Assembly: GCF_027887165.1 (NCBI RefSeq)
Contig: NC_077232.1
Span: 5,039,895-5,103,894 of the forward strand
Direction: 5' to 3'
DNA length: 64,000 bases
Source: Monodelphis domestica
Taxonomy: Eukaryota > Chordata > Mammalia > Didelphimorphia > Didelphidae
Below, one piece after another: positions 61,801-64,000 of the stretch. Made by a program: the position numbers and the translations under genes. A model generated the notes under the pieces. It saw nothing but the letters and a program-made list of their open reading frames with translations, searched no databases and was not told the origin of the DNA. Numbering within the stretch: position 1 is the first letter of the stretch; each line of letters opens with the position of its first letter.

Positions 61801-62871
61801 GCACTCATAGCGCTCCCAGTGGGCAGTCGAGTCTCTCTCCTATATAGCCGCTGCTTCTCTCCTCCCTGTGGAGCCTTGCCAGCTAAGCAGCCCCATCAGA
61901 ACCACTAGGGTTAACTAGTCACAGACAGAGCTCCAAAAGATCAAGGTGACCAATGGAGTAACAAGTTTTTCCCATGGTTAGAAACAGAAGGTCAGTGTTA
62001 ACTTGTAAACTGTTTCCCATAACCGGAAAGAGCTTAGATTCATGGTTTATAGAGTCCTTTCCAACTTCAGATCCTAACCACTCCAACTGGAAAACTTGAT
62101 ATCTCTGTGCCGAGCCCCATGTTCCACAGGAATGGAGGCTCTTCTGCCCCCAAGGCATCTCTAGTCAGATCACCGAGGGACAAATCATTGTACAACAACA
62201 ATAACTGGCTAAACACTTATATTTAAAATGTCATGGGAATTGAAGGAAAATGATGGTTTGGTAGCCAGAGAGAAGCACAGTTTCAGAAAAAAGTTTAAGC
62301 TACATCACCTGCCTGCTGACCCATATTTTAGGACATTTCTTAAGCACTGGAAAAACCAAGTTCACTAAAGTATTCATCCAGTTTCACCAGGGTCTGTTAG
62401 GCCCTATAAAATTCGAAATGTTTTGAAAATGGGTCAATATGGATTACATATTTTGTTTGTCCAAGAAAAACGAAGTTCATGTAACCTTAGCATTCCAGGT
62501 TGTTTACAACATAAGTCTGTTACAGCAACCCCTGAAGACACCTACAAGGCACACAGAAGTTCACCTCAGTAGTGGATGAAACGATATACTGGAAATAAGG
62601 ACTATCAAAAAGTCCAATTTGATTTGATTTATTTGAAAAGTTGCTGGCTTCCTTCCATAATGCTTGGTTATTGATATTCTAACCTGTAGCCAAAACTGAT
62701 TTTCACTTATAGAACAGTAACAATGCTCAGTGATCCAAACCCCCATTCGTAAAATTGGGAAAACCAATCTCTGCATAGTCATAGTCATGTAACAATAATA
62801 CTCACATCTTCTTCTTGAGATGGATGAACTATTCCCACAAGCCTCTGGATAATTTTCTCCTCATTTAACCA
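18459..62871 (-). CDS. PPP6R3: PPP6R3, serine/threonine-protein phosphatase 6 regulatory subunit 3 (3' nineteen coding exons; 5' end off window)
   Basis: Regulatory (SAPS-family) subunit that binds the PP6 catalytic subunit PPP6C, together with ankyrin-repeat subunits, and directs the phosphatase to substrates in the cytoplasm and nucleus (family knowledge). Nineteen exons were assembled by eye on the minus strand. Their translations follow the remembered human protein, including [75 protein letters not shown] and [12 protein letters not shown]. Exon lengths sum to 2,076 nt, giving 691 residues plus stop. With about 184 residues missing upstream the protein would be near 875 aa, close to the human 873. 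The helical SAPS repeat region covers roughly the first 500 residues; after it comes an acidic, Ser-rich disordered tail ([25 protein letters not shown]). Every junction is GT-AG and phase-consistent, and no disabling change was seen. Residue numbers in the exon entries assume the 184-residue offset. Confidence 0.96.
18511..20839 (-). other. PPP6R3: PPP6R3 last intron
   Basis: Intron between the last two coding exons. Apart from the compound CA/C tract at 19,813-19,924 I see no repeat or gene. Confidence 0.7.
19813..19924. repeat. Compound microsatellite (AC)28 ... C15
   Basis: An uninterrupted AC tract at 19,813-19,868, then GCACGCGCGCC, a 31-base unique link, a short ACACACAC and 15 C to 19,924. 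Confidence 0.97.
20840..20962 (-). CDS. PPP6R3: PPP6R3 penultimate exon, residues ~818-859
   Basis: Translates to (S)[14 protein letters not shown], then [20 protein letters not shown] and GLSPEHR. The acceptor is CTCCTGCAG and the donor GTAAGG; 123 nt, in frame with both neighbours. The first 15 residues and the SPEHR end match human [15 protein letters not shown] and SPEQR. The middle is strongly diverged at nearly the same length. Confidence 0.9.
20963..24000 (-). other. PPP6R3: PPP6R3 intron, unassigned
   Basis: Intronic, about 3 kb. Short frames at 22,572-22,832 and 23,137-23,388 have no recognisable content. No clear repeat identified. Confidence 0.6.
24001..24151 (-). CDS. PPP6R3: PPP6R3 exon, residues ~768-818
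   Basis: Translates to (A)[18 protein letters not shown] then [20 protein letters not shown], ending [11 protein letters not shown] plus a split Ser. The acceptor is CTCTGTAG. The donor is AG|GTAACC, weak because +5 is C. 151 nt. The match to the human C-terminal region is unmistakable. Confidence 0.96.
24857..24966 (-). CDS. PPP6R3: PPP6R3 exon, residues ~731-768
   Basis: Translates to (S)[17 protein letters not shown] then [19 protein letters not shown]. The acceptor is CTAAAAG and the donor GTAAGT; 110 nt. The first half matches human [16 protein letters not shown]; the Thr/Ser/Pro-rich second half is diverged. Confidence 0.93.
24967..27539 (-). other. PPP6R3: PPP6R3 intron with a doubly truncated L1
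   Basis: Holds the L1 fragment at 25,588-26,136. The AT-rich stretch at 26,550-27,330 is unclassified. Confidence 0.6.
25588..26136 (+). mobile_element. L1 ORF2 C-terminal fragment, truncated at both ends, flanked by 13-bp direct repeats
   Basis: It reads [53 protein letters not shown] and [11 protein letters not shown], the end of L1 ORF2. It stops at GTGGTACAATC with no 3' UTR and no A tail. TCAAAATTGATGT occurs at 25,575-25,587 and again at 26,137-26,149. Confidence 0.88.
27540..27693 (-). CDS. PPP6R3: PPP6R3 exon, residues ~680-731
   Basis: Translates to (P)[18 protein letters not shown] then [20 protein letters not shown], ending [12 protein letters not shown] plus a split Ser. The acceptor is TTCGTAG and the donor GTGAGT; 154 nt. 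Very close to the remembered human protein. Confidence 0.96.
28475..28596 (-). CDS. PPP6R3: PPP6R3 exon, residues ~639-680 (Ser/acidic repeat)
   Basis: Translates to [20 protein letters not shown] then [20 protein letters not shown]. The STDSEE unit is repeated in tandem. The acceptor is CTTCAG and the donor GTAAGT; 122 nt. The composition suggests a CK2-type acidic disordered segment. Confidence 0.95.
28597..30031 (-). other. PPP6R3: PPP6R3 intron, no repeat recognised
   Basis: About 1.4 kb, unique-looking. The introns at 27,694-28,474 and 30,163-31,076 are similar; the latter has a 12-C run at 30,467-30,478. Confidence 0.55.
30032..30162 (-). CDS. PPP6R3: PPP6R3 exon, residues ~596-639 (acidic segment)
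   Basis: Translates to [20 protein letters not shown] then [20 protein letters not shown], ending RRS. The acceptor is GTGTAG and the donor GTGAGT; 131 nt. The [10 protein letters not shown] run followed by FTPESQRRS looks like an acidic, phosphorylation-prone linker, an inference from composition. Confidence 0.95.
31077..31131 (-). CDS. PPP6R3: PPP6R3 exon, residues ~577-595
   Basis: Translates to (N)[18 protein letters not shown]. The acceptor is TTTGCAG and the donor GTGAGT; a short exon of 55 nt. It is joined in frame to the neighbouring exons, which encode ...DQDDIG and [10 protein letters not shown].... Confidence 0.95.
31280..31325 (+). mobile_element. Short MIR 3' fragment
   Basis: CTAGCATACAATAAGCACTT then AATGTTCATTAG is a short MIR tail. 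Confidence 0.5.
32215..32480 (-). mobile_element. MIR-type SINE, antisense
   Basis: Reverse MIR order: TTTACAGATAAGATCTCATT, ATCCTTATATCAACCCTGTC, TTTTAGAGATGAGGAAATGA, ATTTGCCCAGGGTCATTGC, and finally AACATTCTGCTGATTTTATG. Confidence 0.8.
32966..33063 (-). CDS. PPP6R3: PPP6R3 exon, residues ~545-577
   Basis: Translates to [20 protein letters not shown] then [12 protein letters not shown]. The acceptor is TTGCCAG and the donor GTGAGT; 98 nt. It ends two bases into an Asn codon. Matches the human peptide as I remember it throughout. Confidence 0.96.
33533..33737 (-). mobile_element. MAR1-type SINE, antisense
   Basis: Reverse order: TCTTGGAATCAATATTGTAC, TTAAGTGACTTGTCCAGGGT, GCCAGATTTGAACCTGGGAC, CTCTGAGCCACCTAGCTGCC. 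Confidence 0.9.
36487..36682 (-). mobile_element. MAR1-type SINE, antisense
   Basis: Begins with a T run (reverse of the A tail), then AGAGTCAATACTACATATTG, AAGTCACTTGCCCAGGATCA and ATTCATTGAGCCATCTAGTT. Confidence 0.88.
37330..37416 (-). CDS. PPP6R3: PPP6R3 exon, residues ~516-544
   Basis: Translates to [20 protein letters not shown] then FSQDSSLQQ. The acceptor is CATAG and the donor GTGAGT; 87 nt, phase 0. It begins the transition from the helical SAPS repeats to the acidic, Ser-rich tail. Confidence 0.95.
39253..39288 (+). repeat. GGGGT-type G-rich tract, G-quadruplex-capable
   Basis: Six consecutive runs of four or more G separated by single C or T. The G-rich strand is the PPP6R3 template strand, so the pre-mRNA carries the C-rich form. 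Confidence 0.9.
41535..41780 (+). mobile_element. MIR-type SINE next to a PPP6R3 donor
   Basis: GGCCTGGAGTCAGGAAGAAG, TGGGCAAGTCACTTCATCAT, CAACTGTAAAATGGGGATAA, TTGTAAAGTGCTTAGCCAGG. It ends about 50 bases from the exon at 41,833-41,918. Confidence 0.88.
41833..41918 (-). CDS. PPP6R3: PPP6R3 exon, residues ~487-515
   Basis: Translates to (E)[18 protein letters not shown] then [10 protein letters not shown]. The acceptor is TTTCAAAG and the donor GTACGT; 86 nt. A MIR-type SINE lies just beyond the donor (41,535-41,780). Confidence 0.95.
42649..43341 (+). mobile_element. Candidate solo LTR of an endogenous retrovirus-like element
   Basis: A fossil, about 690 bp, with TGTGAA at one end and TTTACA at the other (TG...CA). 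An AATAAA lies near 43,284, suiting a short R-U5 end. No retroviral internal region adjoins it and I found no clear target duplication, so the family and even the LTR assignment are tentative. Confidence 0.35.
43911..44131 (+). mobile_element. tRNA-derived marsupial SINE
   Basis: ATGGATAGAGCACTGGACTT, GAGTTCAAATCTGGCCTCAG, TGACCCTGGGCAAGTCACTT, AAAAGGAAATGACATACTAG, and an A-rich end. Its right end lies 12 bases from the exon at 44,144. Confidence 0.88.
44144..44259 (-). CDS. PPP6R3: PPP6R3 exon, residues ~448-487
   Basis: Translates to [20 protein letters not shown] then [18 protein letters not shown]. The acceptor is CTTTCAG. The donor is AAAG|GTCAGT, with an unusual C at +3. 116 nt. The last base starts a codon completed as Glu (GAG), where human, as I recall it, has Asp. 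Confidence 0.95.
45538..45602 (-). CDS. PPP6R3: PPP6R3 exon, residues ~427-448
   Basis: Translates to [20 protein letters not shown] then K plus a split Gln. The acceptor is AAACCAG, preceded by an A-rich stretch rather than by pyrimidines (see findings). The donor is GTGAGT; 65 nt. Confidence 0.93.
46395..46544 (-). CDS. PPP6R3: PPP6R3 exon, residues ~377-426
   Basis: Translates to [20 protein letters not shown] then [20 protein letters not shown], ending [10 protein letters not shown]. The acceptor is TTGGCAG and the donor GTAAGT; 150 nt, phase 0. The loop [12 protein letters not shown] differs from the remembered human ENTENATITDQD, while the flanking helices match. Confidence 0.95.
47500..47647 (+). 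mobile_element. MAR1-type SINE, shortened
   Basis: GGTAAGTGGCTCAGTGGTTA, GAGGTCCTGGGTTCAGCTGT, TGGAATCAATACACAGTACC and CCTAAGACAGAAG, with an internal deletion compared with other copies in this window. Confidence 0.8.
47690..48300 (+). repeat. Old interspersed repeat, family not identified
   Basis: GGGAATGCATTCCAGGCATG, GCAGCCAGTGCAAAGACATT, GTCACTGTGGCTGTATTACT and GAAGGGCCTCATATGCCAAA follow the order of the copies near 9,250 and 10,600. A 16-G run lies at 47,996-48,011. Confidence 0.55.
48700..48852 (-). CDS. PPP6R3: PPP6R3 exon, residues ~326-376
   Basis: Translates to [20 protein letters not shown] then [20 protein letters not shown], ending [11 protein letters not shown]. The acceptor is CTTTTCAG and the donor GTAAGG; 153 nt, phase 0. 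This is the best conserved part of the SAPS repeat region in the window. Confidence 0.96.
48853..50774 (-). other. PPP6R3: PPP6R3 intron with one MAR1
   Basis: Holds the SINE at 49,619-49,829; otherwise unassigned. Confidence 0.6.
49619..49829 (+). mobile_element. MAR1-type SINE
   Basis: GGGGCAGTTAGGTGGCTCTG, CCTGGGCAAGTCACTTAACC, CACAGTATTGATTCCTAGAC, and a T/A-rich end. Confidence 0.85.
50775..50904 (-). CDS. PPP6R3: PPP6R3 exon, residues ~282-325
   Basis: Translates to [20 protein letters not shown] then [20 protein letters not shown], ending PPK. The acceptor is TTTTAAG and the donor GTAAGT; 130 nt, phase 2 to 0. The upstream intron (50,905-56,866) holds the nested L1/LTR cluster. Confidence 0.95.
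51161..51290 (+). repeat. Old interspersed repeat, 5' part
   Basis: AAGCATTTATTTAGCACCTA, CTATGTGCCTGGCATTGGGG and AATGGGCTTACGTTCTAAAA. Confidence 0.6.
51935..52498 (+). mobile_element. Older L1 ORF2 fragment, left half
   Basis: CAGCAAGACACAAGAAGAGA, GGGTCAGTCAAGCCAATATA, CATGTCAATCAAACTACTAA and CATCTGGAGGAACAAAGGGT correspond to the ORF2 region downstream of the RT. It is more diverged than the copy inserted into it. Confidence 0.8.
52499..55530 (+). mobile_element. Younger 5'-truncated L1 with 14-bp target duplication, itself split by an LTR
   Basis: It starts in distal ORF2 ([20 protein letters not shown]) and continues through [53 protein letters not shown] and [20 protein letters not shown] to an L1 3' UTR with AATAAA at 55,314-55,319. 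AGAATGACATTTCA flanks it at 52,485-52,498 and 55,531-55,544. The last 195 bases before the duplication are not L1 (see findings). A few frameshifts break the ORF. It lies antisense to PPP6R3. Confidence 0.92.
53562..54533 (+). mobile_element. Solo LTR of an endogenous retrovirus-like element, inside the younger L1
   Basis: A fossil of about 970 bp interrupting L1 ORF2. It begins TGTAAACC and its end lies near TTGTAACA(CAGG). ACAGC at 53,557-53,561 and 54,534-54,538 may be the target duplication. A promoter-like GGTATTTAAGCC and a pyrimidine-rich stretch lie near 54,340-54,420. There is no internal retroviral region, so it is a solo LTR. It is younger than the L1 it splits. Family not determined. 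Confidence 0.75.
55545..55830 (+). mobile_element. Older L1 ORF2 fragment, right half
   Basis: Continues the copy at 51,935-52,498 after the insertion: GCATGGAAGAAATCATCTAG, CTCTGACTACATAAAAATTT, TTTCTGATAAAAGCCTCATT. Confidence 0.7.
55917..56095 (+). mobile_element. MAR1-type SINE
   Basis: GTGCTCAGTGGATAGAGCCA, GCTGGGCAAGTCATTTAACC, CCCAATTGCCTAGACCTTAG, TTGATTCTAAGACAGAAGGT, then an A-rich end. Confidence 0.85.
56150..56340 (+). mobile_element. MIR-type SINE, diverged
   Basis: AAGTGGTAGTTCAGCCATAC, AACACTTAGTAACCAGGTGA, CTCAGTTTCTGCATCTTTAA and AATAGCACCTATCTC. Confidence 0.6.
56400..56700 (+). mobile_element. L1 ORF2 scrap
   Basis: CATGAAATTGAAAAGCTTTT (KLKSF-type), AATAAAAGTGATGTAATTAG and AAGAGGAATGCAAATTATAA follow L1 ORF2 order near its C-terminus. 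Confidence 0.6.
56867..56980 (-). CDS. PPP6R3: PPP6R3 exon, residues ~244-282
   Basis: Translates to [20 protein letters not shown] then [17 protein letters not shown]. The acceptor is TTCCCCAG and the donor GTAAGG, 114 nt. A second possible acceptor lies 45 nt upstream, after a 15-C run, and would add 15 in-frame residues; see findings. Confidence 0.95.
57219..57350 (-). mobile_element. SINE (MIR/MAR1), antisense
   Basis: GTGAAGTGACTTACCCAGGA, CAAGTTCTGAACCCAAAATC and CTCAATCCACTGAGCCACCA. Confidence 0.75.
57570..57720 (+). mobile_element. MIR-type SINE
   Basis: CATGGGTTCAAATCCTGCCT, TTCATCTGTAAAATGGGGCC and AACGCCTGGAAAGCCCTAGG. Confidence 0.7.
60036..60148 (-). CDS. PPP6R3: PPP6R3 exon, residues ~207-244
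   Basis: Translates to [20 protein letters not shown] followed by [17 protein letters not shown]. The acceptor is CTCTCCAG and the donor GTATGT. The exon ends two bases into a Lys codon that the next exon completes. 113 nt. Confidence 0.95.
60149..62805 (-). other. PPP6R3: PPP6R3 intron with one MIR
   Basis: Holds the MIR at 61,110-61,370; otherwise unassigned. Confidence 0.55.
61110..61370 (+). mobile_element. MIR-type SINE
   Basis: GGTTCAAATCTAGTCTGAGA, TTCTTTGTCTGTAAAATGGC, GATGTGAGGATAAAATAAGA and TTGTAAATGCAAGCTATGAG. Confidence 0.85.
62806..62871 (-). CDS. PPP6R3: PPP6R3 exon, residues ~185-206 (SAPS domain)
   Basis: Translates to [13 protein letters not shown]... ending in HPSQEED. 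The acceptor is TTTTCCAG and the donor GTGAGT, phase 0 on both sides, 66 nt. This is the most upstream exon in the window; the preceding exon should end in ...DVLN and lies beyond 64,000. Confidence 0.95.
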
Positions 62872-64000
62872 CTGGAAAACATGATATAAAGCAATGAATT
62901 GCTGTTGGTCAAATGCCAACAAAGAGAAACATGTTGGAAATATCATCAGATTTAAGTAAAATATTTACACATTTCTCTAGCTTTGATTGATATAAAGCTT
63001 TAAGAATTCCCCAGTGAAAGTGCCAGTGAATACCTTATTAGAAACACCAGCATTAAACAATCACAAGAACTCCCCAAATCCTAATATCAATGACCAAAAA
63101 ACTATGACTTAACATCATAATCAAGGGATAATTCACAGGATGGCTAAAATTCACAAGCCAAGCTATTCAGAAATAATAAAAAGGGGGAAAGGGAAGGAGA
63201 TGGGAAGATGAAAGAATGCATACTTTGGTGTGACATTCAGCAAAAATGACATAATGTCTCAGGGTTAAATGGTTAAAGGAATCTCTTTTATAAAACTTTA
63301 AGAAAATGAAACTGTGTGATAGGTATTGTTTAAATATCTAACCCAAGTAAAGATTACTGCCAAAAGGGGGAAAAAAGGCAATGGAAAGCAAGTTTCAGCA
63401 TCATGTGGTTAAAGATTGAAAATTTTAGAAAATCAATCTGACAGACCACTTACTGCTTTGTTTAGGAAGTACTTATGTGGTTAAAATGAGTATCCATCTC
63501 AGAATGAGAGCATTAAAACTGGAAGGGACCTTGGAGACCACTTATTTTTACTTTATTTTTACCATGAGGAAACTGAGGCCTTTGCTTCTTGCTTTGACTA
63601 TGATGAAATGGTAAGAATTTTAAAAAGAAAGAGAAAAGCTATGGGAACTATAAATTGAGAGAAAAAAAAGAAAGAAGATTCCAAGTAGAGGAGGAAGAGA
63701 GCTGAGAAACAAAGAAAATATAAGTTTACTAAGAAAGTGAAGGTCTAAGCCAATGCTATAAGTGAAAAGGAAAGCTGGATGTCCCTCAAGTGATATCAAT
63801 ACTGGAGTAGTGGACTAAAAGCTGCCCCAGATTCTAGAAGTCCTAGTTTCAAGGTGTTTCTGCCCCATTTCCACCCCATCTCCTTCTTCTCCCCCCCCCC
63901 TTTCTAATTGTCTGGGTGGAGGGAACAATGTTACATCATGTTTCCTAGACCTACTGAAATCCACACCCTCTCCCCAACTCAAGTTGTTCCCCCACCCCCC
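62872..64000 (-). other. PPP6R3: PPP6R3 intron, continuing off the window
   Basis: No further exon recognised. A short old-repeat phrase (AAACTGGAAGGGACCTTGGA, ACCATGAGGAAACTGAGGCC) lies near 63,510-63,590, and a 10-C run at 63,891-63,900. Confidence 0.55.

Overview
This is mammalian nuclear DNA, almost certainly from a marsupial. It has an intron-rich vertebrate gene, L1 LINEs, and many tRNA-derived CORE-SINEs of the MAR1/MIR kind that are typical of metatherians. The species cannot be fixed from the window alone. I see no bacterial, phage or CRISPR sequence and no new multi-gene system; most open frames are chance frames in introns, repeats and GC-rich spacer.

The one protein-coding gene I can support is PPP6R3 (SAPS3, a regulatory subunit of protein phosphatase 6) on the minus strand. 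Nineteen coding exons run from 62,871 down to the stop codon at 18,459-18,461. They follow the remembered human protein from about residue 185 to its C-terminal ...TSVNGPV end. All exon joins keep frame, all introns are GT-AG, and the exons sum to 691 residues plus stop. The 5' exons lie beyond the right edge. The 3' UTR runs on to about 16,340, where ATTAAA and AATAAA signals lie in tandem.

Layout: 1-4,388 is a decayed plus-strand L1 carrying a patterned pentanucleotide satellite. 4,389-16,335 is the spacer beyond the 3' end of PPP6R3. It holds old SINE/LINE relics, a strong candidate developmental enhancer (6,860-7,275) rich in homeodomain-type TAAT motifs, and an orphan CpG-rich block (14,500-14,830). 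By human synteny the next gene downstream would be GAL (galanin); it is not seen here, but the enhancer candidate lies in the PPP6R3-GAL interval. 16,340-64,000 is PPP6R3. Its introns hold SINEs, an LTR-like repeat, a doubly truncated L1, and a three-layer nest: an old L1, a younger L1 inside it with a 14-bp target duplication and a probable 3' transduction, and a solo LTR inside that younger L1.

The points most worth checking are the enhancer candidate, the 3'-transduced L1, an in-frame cryptic acceptor built from a 15-C run upstream of the exon at 56,867-56,980, the A-rich distant-branch acceptor of the exon at 45,538-45,602, and the orphan CpG island.
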